DNA of 25,044 nt from a virus: the IMG/VR virus record IMGVR_UViG_3300042556_001597, positions 1 through 25,044 of that record; one strand, given 5' to 3'. Positions within the stretch are counted from its first letter, which is position 1, and every line of letters begins with the position of its first letter. The notes under the pieces were generated by a model that saw nothing but the letters and a program-made list of their open reading frames with translations, was not told where the DNA came from and did no database searches. Positions 5,910-12,282 of the stretch are shown in pieces. A program made the translations under genes and the position numbers.

Positions 5910-6281
5910 TTAACCTAACACTATATCAATAGCTCGTTTTGACAAACCAAATTGTTTTAATTCATTACGACATTCTTTGATGAATTTCTTTTCAACTTTA
6001 CCCATACTAATAGGATAAGATAAAATGATTTGATTAATAGTCAAAGACTCTTTTTTCAACTCAGCGAAAAACTTCATTTGTTTTTTCACTTCGGTATTAT
6101 TTTTACATACTACCTTATGTGTACGACCCATAAAGTCTTTAAATTCTACAATCGAATTAGGTTTTGTAGGTATGTTAAATTTACTCGCAGAGAAATTTCT
6201 ATATTGAGGTTTTTCGTTACGAGATGTATTATACGCGATTTCGGTATATTGGTTAAATTCGTTTGTTTTGTAGTTATTCAT
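5910..6281 (-). CDS. Hypothetical protein, 123 aa
   Basis: ATG at 6281 is preferred; three codons upstream a TTG would give a slightly longer frame. A central beta hairpin (SIVEFKDFMGRTHKVVCK) is followed by helices rich in Lys and Glu (KKQMKFFAELKKES, VEKKFIKECRNELKQFGL) and IDIVLG at the end. It is the first gene transcribed away from the long non-coding region, so its promoter should lie in 6290-6370. A regulator or replication-linked protein would fit that place, but there is no motif proof. Confidence 0.6.
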   Translation of the reverse strand: MNNYKTNEFNQYTEIAYNTSRNEKPQYRNFSASKFNIPTKPNSIVEFKDFMGRTHKVVCKNNTEVKKQMKFFAELKKESLTINQIILSYPISMGKVEKKFIKECRNELKQFGLSKRAIDIVLG

Positions 6282-6409
6282 AATTGACAATTTAATATAT
6301 TAGAAAAATTTTATATATACCCCTCTCATTGTTGGGATATACCCAAAGATACAACTTTTTGGGACCCTGGCAATGGCTTTTTGAAACTATTTTGAAAAGT
6401 TTTTATGGG

Positions 6410-6651
6410 CAATCAACGAGTTGCACATTTATTTTTTTGTAATATATAAGTCATTGATTGCTGGACAGTTATAACTCATTGATAATCAACCAGTTATGGG
6501 CCGGGATTTAACATAATATCAGTTATAATGTTTTTCGAGCATAACTCATTGATACTCAATAACTTAACCATTTAACATAATATATTATATAAGAACACCC
6601 TAATGCGTTGTAAATCAATCAGTTATGCAACTCGTTGATTATCAATTAGTT
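6410..6651. repeat. Cluster of 23-bp palindromic repeats
   Basis: Consensus AACTNNTTGATNATCAANNAGTT. Copies: 6448-6470 (left half good), 6473-6495 (full palindrome), 6543-6565 (one arm degenerate), 6602-6624 (right half good), 6629-6651 (full palindrome), plus a half copy in inverse orientation at 6410-6423. Pairs start 25 and 27 bases apart. Separately, ATTTAACATAATAT occurs twice (6506-6519 and 6570-6583). Dyad symmetry points to a dimeric DNA-binding protein. Confidence 0.75.
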
Positions 6652-6816
6652 AAGAAATCCCCATATTTTTAGATATTTTTTAATGCAACTCCACGCCGAA
6701 TTAAATGATATTCACCAAACCCTTACTGGCATTGAATTGCCTCTAATATTTGGTAATGTGGAATTTTTTTCGTATCTTCTGCAAGTCAGTCCTGTATTGC
6801 GTTGCCGGTCATTAAA

Positions 6817-6895
6817 CAGAATTAATTTCACTTCATAACTCACTGCACAGAATTTATTTCGGTTAAACTCCGTACCGGCAGAATTATTTTTTGTC
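6817..6895. repeat. Three CAGAATT-WATTT motifs at 31-base spacing
   Basis: CAGAATT followed by an A/T-rich tract starts at 6817, 6848 and 6879, exactly 31 bases apart, or about three helical turns. On the minus strand each reads roughly AAATWAATTCTG. The sequence between the motifs is only weakly similar, so this is not a CRISPR array. Confidence 0.55.
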
Positions 6896-7047
6896 GTATG
6901 TTTTATTGCCCGTAAAAAATTTGTTGCGATGCGTGAATAGGTGGGATATTTCGTGTTCGTTTGACATACTTTTATTGATATGTAGTTTTATGTAGTGTGT
7001 TAGTATGTAAAGAATTTAATTTGATATATAAAAAGTTTTGACACTCT

Positions 7048-7090
7048 TTAACACAATTTACCACTTTCACCCACTAATTAACACAATTTA
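7048..7090. repeat. TTAACACAATTTA direct repeat, 30-base spacing
   Basis: The 13-mer TTAACACAATTTA is present unchanged at 7048-7060 and 7078-7090. The 30-base period puts both copies on the same DNA face. The place is just past the 3' end of the methyltransferase gene. Confidence 0.6.
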
Positions 7091-7119
7091 TTTTATTTTG
7101 ATACATACTGATTGATACA

Positions 7120-7737
7120 CTATGGTATTAAAATAATATCAGTATTGTATTCTATATATTTTTTATATCCATATCGTTGTATCATAAACTTACAATGTTC
7201 TAATTCTAATTTTATATCCCAACCCTTCTCGAAAAATATAAATGGTAACTGATTTCGTTTTGATAACCATTCACTCATTCCTTGCATCACTTTTATATCA
7301 TATCCTTCGGTATCAATTTTTATAAAGTCTATATCCCCTACATTATACGCCTCCGCATATTCATCAAATCGGATTAAGTGTATTTGTTTATTGCCTTTAT
7401 TCCCTATCTTATTATAACCCAAATTATTGGTATCCAATTGTATATTAACAATTTCGTTTTTATCCGATAGGCCAATATTATTTATCTTTATGTTATTGTA
7501 TTGATTAAATTTGTTTATAACCTCAATATAGTATTCAGTAACAGGTTCGAACATATGAATTGATTTGTAGTTAGGGTTTAACTCCAATATCATTTTAGTT
7601 AATAGACCAGTATTGCATCCAATGTCTATAAATGTATAATTAGGTTTTAAGTATTGATTAATTATACTTACACTGCCAGTATCCCCACTTAACATTTCCC
7701 TTAATCTTTTTTCCCAATTATGTATTTTTGTATTCAT
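7120..7737 (-). CDS. FkbM-family methyltransferase, 205 aa
   Basis: The protein has the class I SAM-binding motif FIDIGCNTG (36-44), the acidic second motif HMFEP (61-65), and the diagnostic FkbM segment DFIKIDTEGYDIKVMQG (137-153), followed by a strand PFIFFEKGW. Family members O-methylate sugars or small molecules. The length matches the bare catalytic domain. Start ATG at 7737 with the context AAATAATATG. With the sulfotransferase-like gene at the left end it suggests that the genome modifies a surface glycan or a metabolite. It is the last gene before the non-coding region. The substrate is unknown. Confidence 0.88.
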   Translation of the reverse strand: MNTKIHNWEKRLREMLSGDTGSVSIINQYLKPNYTFIDIGCNTGLLTKMILELNPNYKSIHMFEPVTEYYIEVINKFNQYNNIKINNIGLSDKNEIVNIQLDTNNLGYNKIGNKGNKQIHLIRFDEYAEAYNVGDIDFIKIDTEGYDIKVMQGMSEWLSKRNQLPFIFFEKGWDIKLELEHCKFMIQRYGYKKYIEYNTDIILIP

Positions 7738-7738
7738 A

Positions 7739-7891
7739 TTATTTTCGATTTGTTATTACTCTTAACTCTTTTAGTTCTTTGTTCACTTCTCTTAATTGAT
7801 ATAATGCACCCATCAATGCAACTATACCTACTACCATAAGGATAAACCCTATTCCCTCTACTATATCCCTCTTTGTTATATTCTTATTCAT
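7739..7891 (-). CDS. Small membrane protein, 50 aa
   Basis: ATG at 7891, TAA at 7739. A basic start (MNKNITKRD) leads into one transmembrane segment (EGIGFILMVVGIVALMGALY) and then a charged helix (LREVNKELKELR). It overlaps nothing; the stop is one base from the methyltransferase start. The short coiled-coil-like tail recalls spanin- or holin-type accessory membrane peptides, but this is only shape. Confidence 0.6.
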   Translation of the reverse strand: MNKNITKRDIVEGIGFILMVVGIVALMGALYQLREVNKELKELRVITNRK

Positions 7892-7897
7892 ATCTTA

Positions 7898-8077
7898 CTA
7901 TTTTGTTTTTGTTTTAATTCTACTCCAACTTTCTATTATCAATTCCCCTATTATCAGGAGTGCAAAGTAATCTTTTACAACAGGTACTTTATTCCAATCT
8001 TTTAGTATAACGCATATAAAGATACCTATAATCAATATCCATTCTATTAATACTATCCATTTGTTTATACCTTTCAT
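7898..8077 (-). CDS. Small membrane protein, 59 aa
   Basis: ATG at 8077 (context GATAATATG), TAG at 7898. It has an N-terminal membrane segment (WIVLIEWILIIGIFICVIL) and a second hydrophobic stretch (YFALLIIGELII) that may form another helix, with a lysine-rich end (RIKTKTK). This would put both termini on the cytoplasmic side. It belongs to a run of three adjacent tiny membrane proteins (7739-8260). Function unknown. Confidence 0.6.
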   Translation of the reverse strand: MKGINKWIVLIEWILIIGIFICVILKDWNKVPVVKDYFALLIIGELIIESWSRIKTKTK

Positions 8078-8086
8078 ATTATCTTA

Positions 8087-8260
8087 TTATTGTTGCTCTA
8101 TATCCCTAAACTTCTTTATTAACCTATTCTCTCGTTTCTTATAGTATTCATCTAATTGTTTTTCTAATTCCTTTATTCTTGTCTTATCCTTTATGTAGTT
8201 TATATGTTGGTTATACATTACTATTACACTTACTATTATTATTGTTATTATACCTATCAT
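8087..8260 (-). CDS. Small membrane-anchored coiled-coil protein, 57 aa
   Basis: ATG at 8260 in the context AAATAATATG, TAA at 8087. The N-terminus is an uncharged isoleucine/valine-rich segment (MIGIITIIIVSVIVMY). The rest is a highly charged helix (RIKELEKQLDEYYKKRENR). This shape, a membrane anchor with a coiled coil, is seen in i-spanin-like and other phage membrane proteins, but the family cannot be named. Confidence 0.6.
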   Translation of the reverse strand: MIGIITIIIVSVIVMYNQHINYIKDKTRIKELEKQLDEYYKKRENRLIKKFRDIEQQ

Positions 8261-8303
8261 ATTATTTAGCTGAATTTATTTTATCTAATATTTCAAAATC
8301 GTT

Positions 8304-8528
8304 TTACTTACTTATTAACTCTTTTATCCTATCCCACATACTTAACTTTCTTAACTCAAAGTCAGTACCGTTCCACCTTACAACTTTCCCGATTCCACTT
8401 TCTTTAAAAGTGCATATACGGCACTTTCGTATTTTCTTTTTAGCCTCCGGTATTGTGTATTTCCGTTTGTCCGTTTTATACATCCATAAAGGCCACTTTC
8501 TTTTACATTCTATGCAGTGTTTTGCCAT
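8304..8528 (-). CDS. Small zinc-ribbon-like protein, 74 aa
   Basis: Two CxxC pairs stand about 30 residues apart: HCIEC near residue 5 and KCRIC near residue 36. The linker and end are basic and aromatic (KRKWPLWMYKTDKRKY, KVVRWNG). Four cysteines in this pattern suggest a zinc ribbon that binds nucleic acid or protein. The start ATG at 8528 lies inside the end of the upstream gene (26-base overlap), so one of the two boundaries might be shifted. No family name is justified. Confidence 0.6.
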   Translation of the reverse strand: MAKHCIECKRKWPLWMYKTDKRKYTIPEAKKKIRKCRICTFKESGIGKVVRWNGTDFELRKLSMWDRIKELISK

Positions 8529-8754
8529 AACTTCTACTTACTAATTTATTTACTCTATTTCTTTTAATGTGCATTGTTAGGTGTGCATTATCAATCCAAG
8601 TTTTACTTCTGCTTATTAACTTAACTCTATTCTTATATCCTCTTGTCTTATACCCCGTTGTTTTTCTCCACCACTTTGTTATATACATTGGTAGTGTTTC
8701 AATCGTGCCTTCACCTTCTTTAAAATTCAATTGTGTTGTTTTTCTTATATTCAT
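8503..8754 (-). CDS. Small basic protein, 83 aa
   Basis: The product is strongly basic with many Lys, Arg and Thr residues (KWWRKTTGYKTRGYKNRVK, KRNRVNKLVSRSYGK). A role in DNA or RNA binding would fit its charge. ATG at 8754 lies downstream of the G-rich intergenic element 8768-8815. Its 3' end overlaps the zinc-ribbon-like gene. No family recognised. Confidence 0.5.
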   Translation of the reverse strand: MNIRKTTQLNFKEGEGTIETLPMYITKWWRKTTGYKTRGYKNRVKLISRSKTWIDNAHLTMHIKRNRVNKLVSRSYGKTLHRM

Positions 8755-8767
8755 AATTGTTTATTTA

Positions 8768-8815
8768 TACTATCAAAAAAATTTCCCTATCCGACATTGT
8801 TTTCCCCAGCCCCTT
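8768..8815 (-). promoter_or_regulatory. G-rich intergenic element, copy 1
   Basis: On the minus strand it begins with AAGGGGCTGGGG and ends with TTTTTTTGATAGTAT, about 14 bases before the start at 8754. Copy 2 at 9556-9606 has the same layout. G runs of this density are rare in this AT-rich window. It could be a promoter, a leader RNA element or a protein-binding site. Confidence 0.45.
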
Positions 8816-8826
8816 TTTTATTTAGT

Positions 8827-9240
8827 TTATTTTTTCATTACTAAAAGTTCATACTCCTCTGCCAGTGTTTTCACTGCACTAAAAAAAGTAGTTTTATCCC
8901 TTACCGCAATTTTTGATATGTAGGTGGACATAACCAAACCTGCAGCCTGGTCACCAATATACATTTCATACAGCCCATCTCTATTTGGTTTTCTTTCAAC
9001 CCATATTTCAAATTGGTATTTCCTATATTCCAATACTATAATATACTTCGGACTTGTTGCATTTCCACAAAATTGTGCTATAGTTTTAATACTAAAATAA
9101 TTTGTTACTGCTAGTCCTTCTAGGGTTTCTCTTATATTTTTTATTGTTATCATATTATTCCGATTATGCATTGTCTGTGCTTGTTTCATTGCATCTTTTG
9201 CATTCTTTATACTCATTTGTCTTAAATAATCACTATCCAT
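8827..9240 (-). CDS. Member of the small beta-rich paralogous family, 137 aa
   Basis: From residue 30 it reads MITIKNI, then strands with YIIVLEYRKYQFEIWVERK and GLYEMYI, and a final helix (TTFFSAVKTLAEEYELL). This is the same layout as the genes at 9242, 9632, 11009, 13761 and 23689, which begin MLNIKN, MLTIQN, MKLTIQN or similar. The first 29 residues are an additional helix. The internal ATG at 9153 has the favoured context AATAATATG and may be the true or a second start. The long frame starts one base after the upstream stop, so I keep 9240. Function unknown. Confidence 0.65.
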   Translation of the reverse strand: MDSDYLRQMSIKNAKDAMKQAQTMHNRNNMITIKNIRETLEGLAVTNYFSIKTIAQFCGNATSPKYIIVLEYRKYQFEIWVERKPNRDGLYEMYIGDQAAGLVMSTYISKIAVRDKTTFFSAVKTLAEEYELLVMKK

Positions 9241-9241
9241 A

Positions 9242-9556
9242 CTAACATACTTTTTTTAATTTTTCTACAAATGTTTTCAAATGTTTTATATCCTCTATTG
9301 TTATGTGTATTGTCCCAGATGGGCCTTTCAATTCATACATTCCTGTTCGTACCTGTGTTTGTATATTCCACATTGCGTTCGTTGCGTCCTTTTCTAAACT
9401 AATTGTAGTGGATGCAATACCACCCGTTCTTTCTAATTGAAATATATAATAGTCTTTACCATTATCACCTACATAATTTTTATATATGTGTGTTATTGTC
9501 CAATCGTTTATTGGTATGTGGTGTCTTACTATATCTACATTTTTTATATTTAACAT
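9242..9556 (-). CDS. Member of the small beta-rich paralogous family, 104 aa
   Basis: It starts MLNIKNV, continues with strands (TITHIYKNY, DYYIFQLERTGGIASTTISL, AMWNIQTQV, MYELKGPSGTIHITI) and ends with a helix DIKHLKTFVEKLKKV. The segment YYIFQLE to MYELKGPSGTIHITIEDI aligns with YQYKFEL to YKLQSSTGNTLYITLLDI of the neighbour at 9632, so the two are tandem duplicates. ATG 9556 abuts the G-rich element copy 2. Function unknown; a small binding protein is plausible. Confidence 0.7.
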   Translation of the reverse strand: MLNIKNVDIVRHHIPINDWTITHIYKNYVGDNGKDYYIFQLERTGGIASTTISLEKDATNAMWNIQTQVRTGMYELKGPSGTIHITIEDIKHLKTFVEKLKKVC

Positions 9557-9606
9557 ACTATCAAAAAATTTTTCCTTAAACGACTCACCCCCAACCCCCG
9601 CCCCTT
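9556..9606 (-). promoter_or_regulatory. G-rich intergenic element, copy 2
   Basis: On the minus strand it contains AAGGGGCGGGGGTTGGGGG, then TTTTTTGATAGTATG, in which the last ATG is the start of the gene at 9242-9556. Three long G runs in a row could form a quadruplex. It matches copy 1 (8768-8815) at both ends with a diverged middle. Confidence 0.45.
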
Positions 9607-9631
9607 CGGTTCGTGGTTTGTTGGTTTCGTA

Positions 9632-9937
9632 TTAACCTAATGCAACTAATCTTAATTTGTCAATGAATATATCCATATTACGAATATCCAATAGGGTTAT
9701 ATAAAGTGTATTTCCGGTACTACTTTGTAATTTGTATGTATTGGTATTCCATTCATCCCTATTCAATGTAACCGTTATTGCATATTTCATATTAGATAAT
9801 TCAAATTTGTATTGATATTCACTTGCAGTATAATTTATATTATCAATACTAAATTGTTCCTCAACTCTTGCAACATAAAAGTTTTTCTTGCCTAATGTTT
9901 TATGGTTTAACTTATTTAAGTTTTGTATTGTCAGCAT
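9632..9937 (-). CDS. Member of the small beta-rich paralogous family, 101 aa
   Basis: It begins MLTIQNLNKL and has the family layout: a long strand pair around YQYKFELSNMKYAITVTL, then NTYKLQSSTGNTLYITL, then helix DIRNMDIFIDKLRLVAL. It is closest to the gene at 9242. ATG 9937 overlaps no neighbour and lies three bases after the upstream stop. No catalytic residue pattern is conserved among the members, which argues for a binding rather than enzymatic role. Confidence 0.7.
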   Translation of the reverse strand: MLTIQNLNKLNHKTLGKKNFYVARVEEQFSIDNINYTASEYQYKFELSNMKYAITVTLNRDEWNTNTYKLQSSTGNTLYITLLDIRNMDIFIDKLRLVALG

Positions 9938-9940
9938 ATA

Positions 9941-10159
9941 CTATCCTTTTATTTCAAATTCTTTATTGTAGATATTATTTTCTTTTATCCATTCAATTGC
10001 ATAGTTTATACCTATTCCCTTTTGATACATTCCTGCATCTTCTATTTTAGAACCTTTGGACATTAATTCATCTGCTAATCCTTGTAATTGATTTAATGAT
10101 ATTCTCTCTATTGTTATAAACTCTTTAAAATCCCCTATCAATTGATTTGTCTTGTCCAT
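9941..10159 (-). CDS. Small helical protein, 72 aa
   Basis: The product looks all-helical: KTNQLIGDFKEFITIERISL, LNQLQGLADELMSKG, then GINYAIEWIKENNIYNKEF. The mixture of charged and hydrophobic residues suggests a soluble helical bundle. ATG 10159 lies 22 bases inside the upstream gene, so the pair is probably translationally coupled. Function unknown. Confidence 0.6.
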   Translation of the reverse strand: MDKTNQLIGDFKEFITIERISLNQLQGLADELMSKGSKIEDAGMYQKGIGINYAIEWIKENNIYNKEFEIKG

Positions 10160-10659
10160 AATCCGTTTATTAATTTATAATGCTTAATTCGTTTTAATCC
10201 TATTGTGTAAGGTATTGTTATAAAACTACTTTCTCGTTCACTCCATTGTTTTAATAGTGTACTATCTATATTGATATTATCTTTATATTCCTTTATTAGT
10301 CTCCAGTCATACCAAAGCAATTCGTTTAAATCATTATTAAGAAACTGAATATAGTCTACATACCAATCTTTGTACTTATTGTGCCTGTCCTTATTGTTTT
10401 TATCTTTGTATGTGTCCAATTCACTCCAATATTTTATTTTGCGGTAAGGTATTCTAAAATGATTATGTTTTTCGAATCTGTCCATTCCGTAATTAATCAT
10501 TTCAATATCACATCCTCTTTTGTATAGATTGACTTCTAAATCCAAATCATATTCACCACCCAACTCAATTGCTCGCCAATTCATTTCCTCTAAAAATTCC
10601 TTTGCAACTTCCCTATCCTTTGTATCGTTATGTGAAAGTGCTTCTAATCTATTTACCAT
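10138..10659 (-). CDS. Hypothetical protein, 173 aa
   Basis: I choose ATG 10659 (MVNRLEALSHND) because it overlaps the stop of the tiny membrane gene upstream by 11 bases. A start at 10704 would add 15 residues and overlap that gene fully. The protein is rich in Trp, Tyr, Lys and Asp (KIKYWSELDTYKDKNNKDR, LLWYDWRLIKEYK). No known motif is visible. It is one of the larger unknowns in this stretch. Confidence 0.6.
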   Translation of the reverse strand: MVNRLEALSHNDTKDREVAKEFLEEMNWRAIELGGEYDLDLEVNLYKRGCDIEMINYGMDRFEKHNHFRIPYRKIKYWSELDTYKDKNNKDRHNKYKDWYVDYIQFLNNDLNELLWYDWRLIKEYKDNINIDSTLLKQWSERESSFITIPYTIGLKRIKHYKLINGLWTRQIN

Positions 10660-10726
10660 TTCGTTTATTTTTAATATAGTCAAATAACCATAATACATAT
10701 GCAATCATTATAAACACTACATACAT
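10649..10726 (-). CDS. Tiny membrane protein, 25 aa
   Basis: ATG 10726, TAG 10649. The first 15 residues (MYVVFIMIAYVLWLF) are hydrophobic and the end (DYIKNKRNGK) is basic, so it would be a single membrane helix with the C-terminus in the cytoplasm. The stop codon overlaps the next start region (ATGGTAAATAG), the arrangement common here. It is small enough that chance cannot be excluded. Confidence 0.4.
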   Translation of the reverse strand: MYVVFIMIAYVLWLFDYIKNKRNGK

Positions 10727-10746
10727 TATTGTTTTATTCTCATACA

Positions 10747-10998
10747 TTATTTTTCCATTTCATTTTCAAATGCTTCCATTGCTCTTTTTACATTATCCAT
10801 TTCAGGTGTGTCAATTTTATCACCAGTTGAAACGAAACCGATTGTAAGTATTGCAAAGACAATTCCAATACTAAATTCCACAATCCTTTCACTATGGAAA
10901 TTTCCATCTTCAATAGTAATTCCGTTATGTGTAGTTATTTGCAATCCTAATAGGGTTTCTCTTTTACTAAATACACTAAATCCTAATTCTATTTTCAT
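10747..10998 (-). CDS. Small membrane protein, 83 aa
   Basis: ATG 10998 in the context AAATAATATG. The N-terminal half is polar (SKRETLLGLQITTHNG), a transmembrane helix follows at about residues 41-57 (EFSIGIVFAILTIGFVSTG), and the end is an acidic helix (MDNVKRAMEAFENEMEK). Topology is therefore probably one pass. No family recognised. Confidence 0.65.
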   Translation of the reverse strand: MKIELGFSVFSKRETLLGLQITTHNGITIEDGNFHSERIVEFSIGIVFAILTIGFVSTGDKIDTPEMDNVKRAMEAFENEMEK

Positions 10999-11008
10999 AT
11001 TATTTGTT

Positions 11009-11356
11009 TTAAAATGGGTTATTGAAATTTATATTACCCTGTGTTTGCTGTGCTTTTGGTTTACATTTTACTATCAATGATTCAAATATCATTGCAGTTA
11101 ATTCAAATGATTTCAATTTTCTATGTTGTATCCATTCTCTACAATATTGTGTCATATCCATTCCATCCCTTAACACTATTTCATATTCATTTGCAATTGT
11201 TCCCTCTCTAAATATTTTTATTATGTAAGGTGTCTTATTATATGCAATAGTAAAAGAATACAATAAAGTAGTTTCATATACGGCACCTATTCTAAAATCT
11301 TTATAATCATGTTCCCAATTTTCTAATTTCTTATAATTCTGTATTGTCAATTTCAT
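11009..11356 (-). CDS. Diverged member of the small beta-rich paralogous family, 115 aa
   Basis: It begins MKLTIQNYKKL like the others, then has YSFTIAYNKTPYIIKIF and NEYEIVLRDG in the places of the family strands, and a helix at the end. The C-terminal segment (VKCKPKAQQTQGNINFNNPF) is additional and disordered-looking. ATG 11356 lies inside the end of the 51-codon gene (26-base overlap). Function unknown. Confidence 0.65.
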   Translation of the reverse strand: MKLTIQNYKKLENWEHDYKDFRIGAVYETTLLYSFTIAYNKTPYIIKIFREGTIANEYEIVLRDGMDMTQYCREWIQHRKLKSFELTAMIFESLIVKCKPKAQQTQGNINFNNPF

Positions 11357-11486
11357 ATACTAAATAGTTTTGTTCTTTATGTGTACCAACTCTTGTAGGT
11401 TTTTGTTTTAATAAACTATCATTTGACAATTCAATATTATTTTTAACAATCATTTCAATTGTTCTCTGCATGTATATTACTTTCAT
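11331..11486 (-). CDS. Small protein, 51 aa
   Basis: ATG 11486, TAA 11331. The product begins with MKVIYMQRTIEMIVKNN and continues with a polar stretch (LLKQKPTRVGTHKEQN) and a possible strand (YLVYEI). It fills the gap between its neighbours and overlaps the next gene's start by 26 bases. No homology is recognised. Confidence 0.5.
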   Translation of the reverse strand: MKVIYMQRTIEMIVKNNIELSNDSLLKQKPTRVGTHKEQNYLVYEIDNTEL

Positions 11487-11495
11487 AGTCAATTT

Positions 11496-11774
11496 TTAAT
11501 AATGTAAATCTAAATAAAGACATCCTTCACCATCGGTTTCATTAAGATAATGGCACACACTCCACACAGGTGTGTATTCACAATCAAATTCTTTATACAT
11601 TGGATTAGGTTTTTTAATCGTTTCCCACCCATGTTTTTCATAATACACATCTTCAACTCTTTGTGAAACTACTAATGTATCATCGGAATATTTTTCCAAT
11701 TCCTCTTTTAACTTACCCACCGTAAGATAAAATCCTTTTTTATGGATATCTATTATTTGTTTATTTGTTTTCAT
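11496..11774 (-). CDS. Phage hypothetical protein with LTVGxLxEEL motif, 92 aa
   Basis: Near residue 17 it reads LTVGKLKEELEKYSDDTLVV, a segment I know from many small phage and prophage proteins of unknown function (LTVGELIxxLxxxPxDxxV). After it comes a variable part with several aromatic residues and the end GCLYLDLHY, a probable strand. The ATG at 11774 overlaps the upstream stop (ATGA), so translation is coupled. No activity is known to me. Confidence 0.75.
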   Translation of the reverse strand: MKTNKQIIDIHKKGFYLTVGKLKEELEKYSDDTLVVSQRVEDVYYEKHGWETIKKPNPMYKEFDCEYTPVWSVCHYLNETDGEGCLYLDLHY

Positions 11775-12115
11775 TTGACTTCAATACTTTTAATTATTGT
11801 TTTACTAATTGGAAAATGTGCTAATATTACTCTTTGTCTATATCCCCTTTCATCCAATTTGTATGTATAAAAATAATATGTCCCACAATCACTATATTCA
11901 TATCCTCTTGCATCTAATACATAGGGTAATGCTATACCACCACTAATTACATCCATACAATATGTTTTAATTGGATGTTCATTTTCCCATCTTTCTTGTT
12001 CATTCAATCGTTGTGCCAATTCGTAATTGTTTCTTTTTATTCTTTCTAAATCATCTATTTGTTCTAATGCTTCCATTGACTTAGCAACTGGAAAAAATAT
12101 ATCTTTTATACCCAT
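11771..12115 (-). CDS. Hypothetical protein, 114 aa
   Basis: A helical N-terminal half with coiled-coil character (ALEQIDDLERIKRNNYELAQ) is followed by a beta-rich half with TYCMDVISGGIALPYVLDA and YYFYTYKLDERGYRQRVIL. Start ATG 12115; the end overlaps the next start by four bases. No known family. Confidence 0.6.
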   Translation of the reverse strand: MGIKDIFFPVAKSMEALEQIDDLERIKRNNYELAQRLNEQERWENEHPIKTYCMDVISGGIALPYVLDARGYEYSDCGTYYFYTYKLDERGYRQRVILAHFPISKTIIKSIEVK

Positions 12116-12116
12116 A

Positions 12117-12281
12117 TTACTTATTTTTTATTACTTTATAATTCAAATACATACTAACTCCAATTAGGATAATACCGATACCACCCAAACCAGGTGCATC
12201 ATCTATTTCACCAAACACTATTGCCATTCCACCTACTGTTGAACCTATATTTGTTGCCCATCCGTTTAAATACTTTAACAT
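12117..12281 (-). CDS. Small glycine-rich membrane protein, 54 aa
   Basis: ATG 12281 in the context AAATAATATG, TAA 12117. The product has two hydrophobic, glycine-rich stretches (IGSTVGGMAIVF and GLGGIGIILIGVSMYL) separated by an acidic turn (GEIDDAP), suggesting a helical hairpin in the membrane, and a basic end (NYKVIKNK). It sits one base after the reductase gene. Function unknown. Confidence 0.6.
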   Translation of the reverse strand: MLKYLNGWATNIGSTVGGMAIVFGEIDDAPGLGGIGIILIGVSMYLNYKVIKNK

Positions 12282-12282
12282 A

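Larger units (their letters stand above)
6282..7119. other. Long non-coding region, candidate origin or control region
   Basis: About 840 bases carry no start-to-stop frame I would call a gene. The stretch 6410-6655 holds at least five copies of a palindromic 23-mer. The part 6800-6900 holds motifs at 31-base spacing. The part 7048-7090 holds a 13-mer twice at 30-base spacing. A very AT-rich stretch (around 6570-6590) lies between repeats. Repeats of this kind are seen at replication origins (iterons) and at multi-operator control regions. Since all genes on both sides run the same way, it does not separate divergent operons. Confidence 0.55.

Noticed and set aside
6817-6895. CRISPR array
   Set aside because: The 31-base step looked suggestive, but only 7 to 12 bases per unit are conserved, there are just three units, and no cas gene is near.
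8179-8544. Plus-strand frame of 121 codons rich in Leu and Tyr
   Set aside because: It is the mirror of minus-strand genes with Lys/Ile/Asn-rich codons, whose reverse complement always looks hydrophobic. The minus-strand genes here have better starts and a zinc-ribbon motif.
8567-8923. Plus-strand frame of 118 codons
   Set aside because: It spans two minus-strand genes and the G-rich intergenic element, and has the same shadow-type hydrophobic composition.
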